From contig JALEHU010000100.1 in NCBI GenBank assembly GCA_022770365.1, positions 1 to 41,678 on the forward strand: 41,678 nt of DNA, read 5' to 3'. The position numbers and the translations under genes are program-made. The notes under the pieces are model-generated. The model saw only the letters and a list, made by a program, of their open reading frames with translations, searched no databases and was not told the DNA's origin. Each line of letters opens with the position of its first letter. The first letter of the stretch is position 1. This DNA comes from Blautia sp. (GTDB taxonomy: Bacteria > Bacillota > Clostridia > Lachnospirales > Lachnospiraceae). Positions 8,327 to 15,603 of this stretch are shown piece after piece.

Positions 8327-8740
8327 GTTACTGTTCATTGTCCAATGGTCTTTACCTTCCTTTCATTTAATTATTATTGATTACTTAAGATTTCATTGGT
8401 CCGTACCTTCCTTATTCAATTTTTATTCCGATTGAAAATTAAGTTTCCATTGGAGTGTACCTTCCTTATTTAGTTTTTTCCGGATGAAAAATTAAGTTCT
8501 CATTGGACCGTACCTCTTTATTATTATTTGCTGAACTTTAAACTTATCTAACTAATAAAACAATTTAGGAAAAGGGATTACTTACGTTCTTGGTGGTCCG
8601 TACCTCCTGTTAAATATTCATGAATTAATTTTTATGCTTCTGGTGGTTTGTACCTTCCTTTCTTAGATTATGAAAGATTACTTATGTTTTCGGTGGCTCC
8701 ACGCTCCTTTTCAATAGATTTTTATTTCCTTTTGTTTTAT
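8285..8740 (-). ncRNA. Putative ~455-nt RNA built from seven SD-like repeats
   Basis: This region has its own canonical promoter (8747-8775) and terminator (8282-8326) on the minus strand and no plausible long reading frame. Between them lie seven copies of a unit whose core reads AAGGAAGGTACGGACCA on the minus strand, separated by AT-rich linkers. Every core contains a GGA and most contain a near-perfect Shine-Dalgarno sequence. Part of the core can form a tiny GGT-N4-ACC hairpin. I do not recognise this RNA. Possible roles are a sponge for an RNA-binding protein that recognises GGA (CsrA-like), a ribosome or anti-SD-binding RNA, or a leader for pdaA on the same strand. The existence of the RNA is inferred from promoter and terminator only. 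Confidence 0.6.
8346..8710 (-). repeat. Seven-copy SD-like repeat array
   Basis: Plus-strand positions of the cores: 8346-8363, 8397-8413, 8451-8467, 8504-8516, 8594-8608, 8644-8660 and 8694-8710. Start-to-start distances are 51, 54, 53, 90, 50 and 50 bp, so one unit may have been lost or degraded in the 90-bp gap. The best plus-strand form is TGGTCCGTACCTTCCTT. On the minus strand the three units at 8397, 8451 and 8504 place ATG about 9 nt after the GGAGG-like core and TAA after three codons. The three units nearest the promoter have CCA or CCG in place of ATG, yet keep TAA at the same offset. The linkers fall into two types, TAAGTAATC (units at 8397, 8594, 8694) and TAATTTT-CAT-CGG-like (8451, 8504). 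Confidence 0.85.
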
Positions 8741-8746
8741 GAGTAA

Positions 8747-8775
8747 ACTATAACAGATAATATGAAGATTGTCAA
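8747..8775 (-). promoter_or_regulatory. Consensus sigma-A promoter of the repeat RNA
   Basis: On the minus strand: TTGACA (8770-8775), a 17-bp spacer and TATAGT (8747-8752). This is among the closest matches to consensus in the window and faces into the repeat array, with transcription expected to start near 8740. Confidence 0.8.
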
Positions 8776-9088
8776 GGAGAAATTTGATAAAATAAAAAAT
8801 AATACTGTATAAACTATAAACTCAATTGTTAATACATAAATAGTCTGAAAAATATAAAGAGATTATAAAATTAAAAAAATAGATAAAACACAGATCCAGG
8901 AAAAAAATAATTAATAATTGCAAGAATGTTAAATTGTGATAGTTTTTCTGAACAGAGACAAGATTCGGTTTCCTCATGGCATAATTGAATAGAAATGCTA
9001 TCTTTGGGAAAAGATACAATCAGAGATCAAAAAGTATTTTTGACTCTTAGATTAGTATTGTTTTGACAAAATATAAGGAGGTTAGAAT
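8776..9088. other. AT-rich spacer before enolase
   Basis: About 310 bp of very AT-rich sequence lie between the array promoter and enolase. I see no gene. A convincing promoter for enolase is not obvious: TTGACT at 9040-9045 lacks a good -10 at the right distance. The AAGGAGG ribosome site of enolase is at 9075-9081. Confidence 0.5.
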
Positions 9089-10417
9089 ATGCTGCGTTAT
9101 CTGCCTATTCGAAAAGTGCACGCAAGACAAGTACTGGATTCCAGGGGCAATCCGACAGTGGAAGTTGAAGTGACTGTCGGTGAAGGAATTGTGGGAATTA
9201 ATGGATATACAGCAAGAGCAATGGTACCCTCCGGTGCATCTACGGGAAAATTTGAGGCTGTAGAGCTAAGGGATGGGGATAAAGGAAATTACGTGGGATT
9301 AAGCGTTGAAAAAGCGGTTAATAATGTAAATACGAAACTTGCGGAAACTGTTTTGGGTGAAAACGCATTGAATCAGATGTATATAGATGCTTTGCTCATC
9401 GAAGCAGATGGTACGGAAAACAAAAGCAGTGTTGGAGCCAATGCCACATTAGGTGTTTCAATGGCTGTGGCACGAGCAGCAGCTATGGCTCTTAGAATAC
9501 CTCTTTATCAATATCTGGGAGGCTGCCATACATGCAGGATGCCGGTTCCCATGATGAATATTCTGAACGGAGGAAAACATGCGGATAATACCGTAGACCT
9601 TCAGGAATTTATGATTATGCCTTTGGGAGCTGCCTGTTTTTCTGAAGGAATCCGTATGTGTGCGGAGATTTATCAGTTTTTAAAAATTATTTTGAAAGAA
9701 AAAAAGCTGTCTTCCAGTGTTGGAGATGAAGGCGGTTTTGCTCCGGATCTGTCTGAATCCCGGGATGTTCTCATGCTCATTATGGAAGCTTCAAGGAGAG
9801 CGGGGTATGAGCCGGGCAAGGACATTGGAATTGCAATCGATGCTGCGGCAAGTGAACTGTATGATGAAGACAAGGGAGTGTATTATTTTCCGGGAGAAAG
9901 CGAAATGAAAGGAGAGGAAATCCTGCGGGATTCCCGTGAGATGGTAGAATACTATGAGAAATTATTGAATGAGTTTCCTATTGTTTCTATTGAAGATGGG
10001 CTTCAGGAAGATGATTGGGAGGGATGGAGACTTCTCACAGATCGTCTTGGTGACAAAGTACAGCTGGTAGGCGATGATCTTTTTGTGACCAATATAAAAC
10101 GACTTAGATGCGGAATTACTCTGGGGGTTGGTAATGCAATTCTCATAAAGGTCAATCAGATCGGAACGCTGAGTGAAGCGCTGGATGCAGTGGAAATGGC
10201 TCACAGAGGCGGATATCGTACTGTGATTTCACATCGTTCCGGTGAGACAGAGGATTCGTTTATTGCGGATCTGGCTGTTGCTGTAGGCGCAGGACAAATA
10301 AAGACAGGTGCACCATGCCGATCTGACAGAAATGCAAAGTATAATCAGCTTCTGAGAATTCATGAAGCACTGGGAGAGTTATCTGTGTATCAGAATCCTT
10401 TCAGTAAAGATGAGTAA
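9089..10417 (+). CDS. eno: Enolase (phosphopyruvate hydratase)
   Basis: A 442-aa glycolytic enzyme converting 2-phosphoglycerate to phosphoenolpyruvate; active as a Mg2+-dependent oligomer in the cytoplasm. Family landmarks are present from end to end: [14 protein letters not shown] near 16-29, PSGASTG near 48, NGGKHADN near 160, the [12 protein letters not shown] loop near 210, the metal and catalytic residues of [11 protein letters not shown] and [10 protein letters not shown], and SHRSGETED near 382 with [11 protein letters not shown] near 405. Length is close to the usual ~430. AAGGAGG lies 7 nt before ATG. The phosphoenolpyruvate it makes is also the donor for the pyruvyl transferase encoded at 3203. 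The downstream secG has its own promoter. Confidence 0.98.
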   Translation: MLRYLPIRKVHARQVLDSRGNPTVEVEVTVGEGIVGINGYTARAMVPSGASTGKFEAVELRDGDKGNYVGLSVEKAVNNVNTKLAETVLGENALNQMYIDALLIEADGTENKSSVGANATLGVSMAVARAAAMALRIPLYQYLGGCHTCRMPVPMMNILNGGKHADNTVDLQEFMIMPLGAACFSEGIRMCAEIYQFLKIILKEKKLSSSVGDEGGFAPDLSESRDVLMLIMEASRRAGYEPGKDIGIAIDAAASELYDEDKGVYYFPGESEMKGEEILRDSREMVEYYEKLLNEFPIVSIEDGLQEDDWEGWRLLTDRLGDKVQLVGDDLFVTNIKRLRCGITLGVGNAILIKVNQIGTLSEALDAVEMAHRGGYRTVISHRSGETEDSFIADLAVAVGAGQIKTGAPCRSDRNAKYNQLLRIHEALGELSVYQNPFSKDE

Positions 10418-10480
10418 ATAAAAAAGATAAATAATAATTCTGTAAATGTGAAAAGTGGCTCCGGAAATGCTGAAAAACAG

Positions 10481-10509
10481 TTGAAATCCCGCGCTCGGTA
10501 TGTTACAAT
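10481..10509 (+). promoter_or_regulatory. Promoter of secG
   Basis: TTGAAA (10481-10486), a 17-bp spacer and TACAAT (10504-10509), with an extended -10 TG at 10501-10502. It lies 32 bp upstream of the secG start codon. Confidence 0.65.
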
Positions 10510-10540
10510 AATCTCCAGTTGATTAGGAGGTGTAACATCA

Positions 10541-10777
10541 GTGGGAATTTTGAGAATTATTTTAACAGTTATTTTTGCTATAGATTGTGTGGCTCTTACA
10601 GCAGTTGTTCTGATGCAGGAGGGCAAACATCAGGGACTTGGTGCCATTTCCGGTGCGGCCGACTCCTACTGGGGCAAGAATAAAGGACGTTCCATGGAAG
10701 GCGGTCTGGTGAAGGCTACCACGATCATGGCAGTTCTGTTTTTCGTGCTGGCAGTTATCCTGAATCTGAACTTTTAG
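10541..10777 (+). CDS. secG: Preprotein translocase subunit SecG
   Basis: A 78-aa membrane protein of the SecYEG channel, which stimulates protein export. Two hydrophobic segments (about residues 3-22 and 58-77) flank a cytoplasmic loop with the conserved LMQEGKHQGLGAISG stretch. The start is GTG 10541, chosen because TAGGAGGTG lies at 10524-10532 and the N-terminus begins directly with the first membrane segment. Its position between eno and rnr is the common Firmicutes order. Confidence 0.95.
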   Translation: MGILRIILTVIFAIDCVALTAVVLMQEGKHQGLGAISGAADSYWGKNKGRSMEGGLVKATTIMAVLFFVLAVILNLNF

Positions 10778-10871
10778 TATGTCGTAATCGATGTACTGAT
10801 ACATCGAAATCGCTGTGCTGAAATCAGATTATGAAAACTGCGGCGAAATAATGATTTCTAATGGTAAGGGA

Positions 10872-10903
10872 AACACTCTTGTATGATCACAAGAGTGTTT
10901 TTT
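10872..10903 (+). terminator. Terminator after secG
   Basis: AACACTCTTGT (10872-10882) pairs perfectly with ACAAGAGTGTT (10889-10899) around a 6-nt loop, followed by a T run. A smaller hairpin without T run (CGATGT 10789-10794 with ACATCG 10801-10806) lies upstream and is unexplained. Confidence 0.9.
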
Positions 10904-11031
10904 ACTGTAAAGTCCCAGGCAGCAGTCATTTCCGTTTTCTTTAAGAGTCCCGAATTGAAAATTTGTTCGTAACTGTGAAGGCACTGAACAGTTACATTTG
11001 TTCAAAGAATAAGATAAAATAAGGAGACAAG

Positions 11032-13203
11032 GTGAAACAAGATAAGATATTTGAAAAAAGAAAAAAATTTATTCTGGAGCTTTTGGGAGATCCGTTGTAT
11101 AAACCGATGCGGCTTCGGGAGATTGCTTCCCTTTTGCGGCTGGAAAAGCAGGAAAAGAAAGACCTGTATGCCATTCTGGAATGCCTTATAGAAGAAAGAA
11201 AAGTAAAGATAGATACCAGGGGACGATACAGCATAATGTCGGGTAAAACTGCCGGACATACCAAAGATACACAAAGCATAAAAGAAGGTATTTTTATCGG
11301 TCATCCAAAAGGATTTGGGTTCGTTGAAGTCGAAGGCGAAGAGGAAGATATTTTTATTCCGGAAGAGGATACCGGTACGGCAGTCCATCATGACCGTGTG
11401 CTGGTTCGGATCCATGGGGAGGCAAAAGAAGGAAAACGCCGTGAAGGTGTGATCACAAAAATTCTTGAGAGAGGCATGACTGAGGTGGTGGGTACGTACC
11501 AGTTCAACCGGGATTATGGATTTGTGATCTCGGACAACCCCAAGTTTTCCAAAGATGTGTTTATCCCGAGAAAGGAATCCAAAGGGGTCAGGGATGGCGA
11601 TAAGGTGGTTGTGACCATTACCGATTACGGTTCCAAAAATAAAAGTCCGGAAGGAAAAGTAAAAGAGAATCTGGGAAGCTGCCGTGCGCCTGGAACAGAT
11701 ATTCTTGCAATTGTAAAGAGTTTTAATATTCCCACAGAGTTTCCGGAACGTGTGCTGAATCAGGCTATGCGTGTACCGGATCATGTATTGGAGGCGGATT
11801 TTGACGGGAGAATGGATCTGAGGAATCTGCAGATCGTTACCATTGACGGAGAAGATGCAAAAGATCTGGACGACGCCATTTCTCTGACAAAAGAAAATGG
11901 AATTTATCATCTCGGTGTTCATATCGCGGATGTGAGCAACTACGTTCAGGGAGGAAGTGCACTTGACAGAGAAGCACTGAAACGCGGAACAAGCGTGTAC
12001 CTGGCTGACAGAGTAATCCCCATGCTTCCGGAACGGCTGTCTAACGGAATCTGCTCTCTGAACCAGGGGCAGGATCGTCTGACTTTGAGCTGCCTTATGG
12101 ACATTGATGAACAGGGAAATGTGATTTCCCATAAAATTGCGGAAACAGTGATCTGTGTCGATGAGCGTATGAGCTATACAGACGTGAAAAATATCCTGGA
12201 AGATACAGATCCTGCTGCAAAAGAGCGGTATGCGAAGCTGGTTCCCATGTTTTTTCTGATGAAAGAACTGTCAGCGCTTTTGCGAAGCAGCAGGCATAAC
12301 AGAGGTTCTATAGATTTTGATTTCCCTGAGAGTAAGATTATTCTCAATGGGGCTGGCAGAGCCGTGGATGTAAAACCATACGAATCCAATGTTGCTACAA
12401 GAATCATTGAGGATTTTATGCTGCTTGCCAATGAGACAGTTGCAAAAGAGTACTGCAGGGGAGAGTATCCTTTTGTTTACCGGACACATGAGAATCCGGA
12501 TCCGGATAAAGTGGAAAGTCTTCTGACCCTCATCAGGAATCAGGGAATCCAGGTACAGAAAGCACACGAAGAAATTACTCCCAAAGAGATTCAGACAATC
12601 CTGGAAAGTATTGAAGGACTGCCTAATGAGCCGCTGATCAGCCGTCTGGCTCTGCGTACCATGAAGCAGGCCAGATATACCACGGAGTGCAGCGGACATT
12701 TTGGACTTGCAGCAAAGTATTACTGCCATTTTACTTCTCCGATCCGTCGGTATCCGGACCTGCAGATTCACAGGATCATCCGGGATAATCTCAGAGGACG
12801 CCTTGAGCGGGAAGGAAAGACAGAGCATTACCGGGAAATTCTGGATGAGGTCGCCCGCCAGTCAAGTGTCTGTGAGCGCAGAGCGGATGATGCAGAACGG
12901 GAATCCGATAAGCTGAAAAAGGCGGAGTATATGTCCTATCATCTGGGAGAGGAATTCGAAGGGATTATTTCCGGTGTCACAGGCTGGGGATTTTATGTGG
13001 AACTGCCAAACACGGTGGAAGGCCTTGTTCATGTGAATTCTATGAGAGACGACTACTACACATTTGATCAGGATACCTATGAACTGCGCGGGGATCTTAC
13101 AAAAAAGGTTTACCGGCTTGGACAGAAAATCAGGGTGCGCGTGGAGGATGCGGATCCTGTGATGAAAACCATTGATTTTGTCATTGCAGATGATTATGCA
13201 TAA
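11032..13203 (+). CDS. rnr: Ribonuclease R
   Basis: A 723-aa 3'-5' exoribonuclease that degrades structured RNA and, with SmpB/tmRNA, defective messages. Order of domains: an N-terminal winged-helix segment (~1-65), two OB/cold-shock domains (~80-220; GHPKGFGFVEVEGEEEDIFIP in two parts, DYGFVISDNPKFSKDVFIP), the RNB catalytic domain (~250-580) with metal-binding D272, D278, D280 and D281 of the DGEDAKDLDDA motif, and an S1 RNA-binding domain (~640-718). Start: GTG 11032 with AAGGAGA 5 nt upstream; the next in-frame ATG (11107) would cut into the winged helix. The smpB gene follows 21 bp later, the usual pairing of RNase R with the trans-translation system. Confidence 0.95.
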   Translation: MKQDKIFEKRKKFILELLGDPLYKPMRLREIASLLRLEKQEKKDLYAILECLIEERKVKIDTRGRYSIMSGKTAGHTKDTQSIKEGIFIGHPKGFGFVEVEGEEEDIFIPEEDTGTAVHHDRVLVRIHGEAKEGKRREGVITKILERGMTEVVGTYQFNRDYGFVISDNPKFSKDVFIPRKESKGVRDGDKVVVTITDYGSKNKSPEGKVKENLGSCRAPGTDILAIVKSFNIPTEFPERVLNQAMRVPDHVLEADFDGRMDLRNLQIVTIDGEDAKDLDDAISLTKENGIYHLGVHIADVSNYVQGGSALDREALKRGTSVYLADRVIPMLPERLSNGICSLNQGQDRLTLSCLMDIDEQGNVISHKIAETVICVDERMSYTDVKNILEDTDPAAKERYAKLVPMFFLMKELSALLRSSRHNRGSIDFDFPESKIILNGAGRAVDVKPYESNVATRIIEDFMLLANETVAKEYCRGEYPFVYRTHENPDPDKVESLLTLIRNQGIQVQKAHEEITPKEIQTILESIEGLPNEPLISRLALRTMKQARYTTECSGHFGLAAKYYCHFTSPIRRYPDLQIHRIIRDNLRGRLEREGKTEHYREILDEVARQSSVCERRADDAERESDKLKKAEYMSYHLGEEFEGIISGVTGWGFYVELPNTVEGLVHVNSMRDDYYTFDQDTYELRGDLTKKVYRLGQKIRVRVEDADPVMKTIDFVIADDYA

Positions 13204-13224
13204 AGGGAAGCGAGGGAGGTTTCT

Positions 13225-13695
13225 ATGGCAAAAAAGACAGGCATTAAATTAGTTGCCAATAACAAAAAAGCATTTCATGATTATTTTATTGAAGACACAT
13301 ATGAAGCCGGTATTGCCCTGGCAGGAACAGAGGTAAAATCTCTGCGTATGGGCAAATGCAGTGTGAAAGAATCTTTTGTGCGGATCGAGAACGGGGAAGT
13401 GTATATTTACGGGATGCATATCAGTCCTTATGAGAAGGGCAATATTTTCAACAAAGATCCTCTTCGTGTGCGCAAGCTTCTTCTGCACACTTATGAGATA
13501 CGAAAGATTGAAGCCAAGCTGAAAGAGAAAGGACTGACAGTTGTTCCGCTGAAAGTATACTTTAAAGACAGTCTTGTAAAAGTTGAAATCGGGCTGGCGC
13601 GAGGCAAAAAACTGTATGACAAGCGGGAAGATATTGCCAAAAAGGACCAGAGAAGAGAAGCAGAACGAGACTTTAAGGTGAAGAATCTGTATTGA
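13225..13695 (+). CDS. smpB: SsrA-binding protein SmpB
   Basis: A 156-aa small basic protein that binds the tRNA-like part of tmRNA and delivers it to stalled ribosomes. Typical motifs: [19 protein letters not shown] at the start, [12 protein letters not shown], then the C-terminal [12 protein letters not shown] and the basic tail RREAERDFK that enters the ribosomal A site and mRNA channel. GGGAGG precedes ATG at good distance. It is downstream of rnr, as in many Firmicutes. No tmRNA gene (ssrA) is visible in the ~140 bp that follow. The promoter for the next gene overlaps the smpB stop codon. Confidence 0.97.
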   Translation: MAKKTGIKLVANNKKAFHDYFIEDTYEAGIALAGTEVKSLRMGKCSVKESFVRIENGEVYIYGMHISPYEKGNIFNKDPLRVRKLLLHTYEIRKIEAKLKEKGLTVVPLKVYFKDSLVKVEIGLARGKKLYDKREDIAKKDQRREAERDFKVKNLY

Positions 13696-13720
13696 CCGGA
13701 TGTTTGATTCTGGTTATAAT
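13692..13720 (+). promoter_or_regulatory. Promoter of the malic enzyme gene
   Basis: TTGACC (13692-13697), a 17-bp spacer and TATAAT (13715-13720). The -35 box overlaps the smpB stop codon. Directly at the expected transcription start there is a perfect 12-bp tandem duplication, AATAGCTTTAAA at 13718-13729 and 13730-13741. The ~115-nt leader also has a possible hairpin, CCGGCA (13747-13752) with TGCCGG (13792-13797). Confidence 0.75.
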
Positions 13721-13837
13721 AGCTTTAAAAATAGCTTTAAATAACACCGGCATCATATCTTTCGTCAATAGGCAGCAATGACGGGGCATAGTGCCGGCGT
13801 CAGAGAGATGAATACAAAAAGAAAAAGGAGCAGAATC

Positions 13838-15010
13838 ATGGATAAAAAAGAATTTGCGTTAAAGCAGCATGAAGCCTGGGGAGGCAAGATTGAGGTTATC
13901 AGCCGTGCAGAGATCAATACTCCGGAAGAACTTGCTGTAGCATATACACCAGGTGTTGCGGAGCCATGTCTGAAGATTAAAGATGATGTTGATCTTTCCT
14001 ACAAATATACACGACGCAGCAATATGGTTGCTGTAATTACAGACGGAACAGCTGTACTCGGTCTGGGTGATATCGGTCCTGAAGCAGGTATGCCGGTTAT
14101 GGAAGGCAAATGTGCCCTGTTTAAATGTTTTGCAGATGTAGATGCATTTCCGCTGTGTGTGCGCAGCAAAGATGTCGATGAAATCGTAAAGACCGTAAGT
14201 CTGATCGCAGGCAGTTTTGGAGGTGTGAATCTGGAAGATATTTCTGCCCCACGTTGTTTTGAGATCGAGCGTAAGCTGAAAGAATGCTGTGATATTCCGA
14301 TTTTCCATGATGACCAGCATGGCACAGCGGTTGTAGTATGTGCAGCATTGATCAACGCGCTGAAGCTTGTAGGCAAAAAGCTTGATGAAGTGACGGTTGT
14401 CACATCCGGAGCCGGTGCGGCAGGTATTGCAATTATTAAACTTCTGGTAAGTCTGGGCCTTAAAAATGTCATCATGTGTGACCGTACCGGTGCTATTTAT
14501 GAGGGCAGAGACGGACTGAATTCCGAGAAAGTGGAAATGGCTAAAATTACCAATCGGGAAAAACGTCAGGGATCTATTGCAGAAATGCTGAAAGGTGCAG
14601 ATGTATTTGTCGGGGTTTCTGCTCCGGGAGCTTTAACCCAGGATATGGTTCGCTCCATGGCTAAGGATCCGATCCTCTTTACCATGGCTAATCCCGTACC
14701 GGAGATCATGCCGGACGAAGCCAAAGCAGCAGGTGCTGCAGTGGTAGGAACCGGACGCAGCGATTTCCCCAACCAGATTAATAACGTACTTGCATTTCCC
14801 GGTATTTTCCGCGGGGCACTGGATGTTCGCGCAAAAGACATCAATGATGAAATGAAAGTTGCAGCAGCATATGCCATAGCAGGCCTGATTAAAGACGAGG
14901 AACTGACACCGGATTATATTATTCCGAATCCGTTTGATAAGAGAGTTGTAAAAGCTGTTGCAGAAGCAGTTGCACAGAAAGCAAAAGAGACTGGCGTGGC
15001 ACGTATTTGA
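13838..15010 (+). CDS. NAD(P)-dependent malic enzyme (short form)
   Basis: A 390-aa enzyme for oxidative decarboxylation of malate to pyruvate and CO2. Start set at ATG 13838, where AAGGAG (13825-13830) has 7-nt spacing and the family-typical N-terminus begins (MDKKEFALKQHEAWGGKIEV); the in-frame ATG codons at 13778 and 13808 lack such a site. The malic domain has YTPGVAEPC, then SFGGVNLEDISAPRCFEIE and HDDQHGTAVV, the substrate and metal region. The Rossmann domain has TSGAGAAGIAI and ends with ALDVRAKDIN. Length matches the short bacterial form without the C-terminal phosphotransacetylase-like domain. Whether it prefers NAD or NADP cannot be told. The next gene follows immediately and is probably co-translated. 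Confidence 0.92.
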   Translation: MDKKEFALKQHEAWGGKIEVISRAEINTPEELAVAYTPGVAEPCLKIKDDVDLSYKYTRRSNMVAVITDGTAVLGLGDIGPEAGMPVMEGKCALFKCFADVDAFPLCVRSKDVDEIVKTVSLIAGSFGGVNLEDISAPRCFEIERKLKECCDIPIFHDDQHGTAVVVCAALINALKLVGKKLDEVTVVTSGAGAAGIAIIKLLVSLGLKNVIMCDRTGAIYEGRDGLNSEKVEMAKITNREKRQGSIAEMLKGADVFVGVSAPGALTQDMVRSMAKDPILFTMANPVPEIMPDEAKAAGAAVVGTGRSDFPNQINNVLAFPGIFRGALDVRAKDINDEMKVAAAYAIAGLIKDEELTPDYIIPNPFDKRVVKAVAEAVAQKAKETGVARI

Positions 15011-15012
15011 GT

Positions 15013-15501
15013 ATGAATAACGAAAAGCGTCCATTAAAAAGTGTGGAAGATTCCCGAACAGAACAGGTACATCTCATCATGAGCCAGCATCTCAATGCGG
15101 CAGGCCGTCTTTTTGGAGGAATGCTGATGCAGTGGATTGATGAGGTTGCTTCGGTTGTAGCCATGCGTCATGCGGGCACGGATAAAGTAACAACTGCGGC
15201 AGTGGATAATCTTCAGTTCAAAGAGGCTACTTATGAGGGAGAACTACTGGTTCTCATCGGTTATGTGACCTGCGTGGGCAAATCGTCCATGGAGGTGGAA
15301 ATCGATACTTATGTAGAGCGTTCCGACGGAATGCGATACTCTGTCAACCGCGCATTTTTCGTAATGGTAGCCATGGATGAAAAGGAACATCCCATGGAAG
15401 TACCGGGACTTGATATCCGTACAGAAGCGGAAAAAGGACGATACGAAGCAGGAATGCTCCGCAGATCCATGCGCAGCAAACGGAGTAAAAACGGGTTTTG
15501 A
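15013..15501 (+). CDS. Acyl-CoA thioesterase, hotdog fold
   Basis: About 162 aa, of the YciA/BACH-like hotdog thioesterase family, which hydrolyses acyl-CoA to free acid and CoA. The hotdog helix motif is clear: HLNAAGRLFGGMLMQWIDE near residues 20-38 includes the catalytic-type Asp, followed by TAAVDNLQFKEAT and SSMEVEIDTYVE. The start is uncertain: TTG 15007 or ATG 15013, both next to the malic enzyme stop (15008-15010) and without a good ribosome site, so translation probably depends on coupling. I chose ATG. The physiological substrate is unknown. A hairpin without a T run (15530-15548) lies downstream. Confidence 0.85.
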   Translation: MNNEKRPLKSVEDSRTEQVHLIMSQHLNAAGRLFGGMLMQWIDEVASVVAMRHAGTDKVTTAAVDNLQFKEATYEGELLVLIGYVTCVGKSSMEVEIDTYVERSDGMRYSVNRAFFVMVAMDEKEHPMEVPGLDIRTEAEKGRYEAGMLRRSMRSKRSKNGF

Positions 15502-15540
15502 GAAATACCAAAACAAGACAAATATTCCCATAAGGAAACA

Positions 15541-15569
15541 TTCCTTATAGACAAAAAATCTCCTATAAT
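15541..15569 (+). promoter_or_regulatory. Probable promoter of the GH94 operon
   Basis: TATAAT (15564-15569) with a weak -35 TTCCTT (15541-15546) at 17 bp. The -35 lies inside a perfect 8-bp hairpin (ATAAGGAA 15530-15537 with TTCCTTAT 15541-15548), which could be a regulator site covering the promoter. A weak -35 fits activator-dependent or catabolite-regulated control, but this is inference. Confidence 0.5.
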
Positions 15570-15603
15570 AATCCTACATAATGGATTGATAGGAGGTTTT
15601 TTT

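Noticed and set aside
8346..8710. Repeat array as a CRISPR array
   Set aside because: Cores are only ~17 bp, diverge between copies, linkers are AT-rich and partly related to each other, spacing is uneven, and no cas genes are present.
8346..8710. Plus-strand reading of the array as anti-SD (16S 3'-end-like) RNA
   Set aside because: The plus-strand copies do resemble the CCTCC end of 16S rRNA, but the only good promoter and the T-tailed terminator face the minus strand.
9040..9068. TTGACT/TTGACA boxes as enolase promoters
   Set aside because: Neither has an acceptable -10 at 16-18 bp; the second would start transcription within the coding region.
10789..10806. Hairpin after secG as a terminator
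   Set aside because: No T run follows; the real terminator is at 10872-10903.
11002..12132. 376-aa minus-strand open frame across rnr
   Set aside because: Antisense shadow of RNase R with no start signals or domain.
13696..13837. tmRNA gene next to smpB
   Set aside because: No tRNA-like ends or tag frame seen; the interval is too short and holds the malic enzyme promoter.
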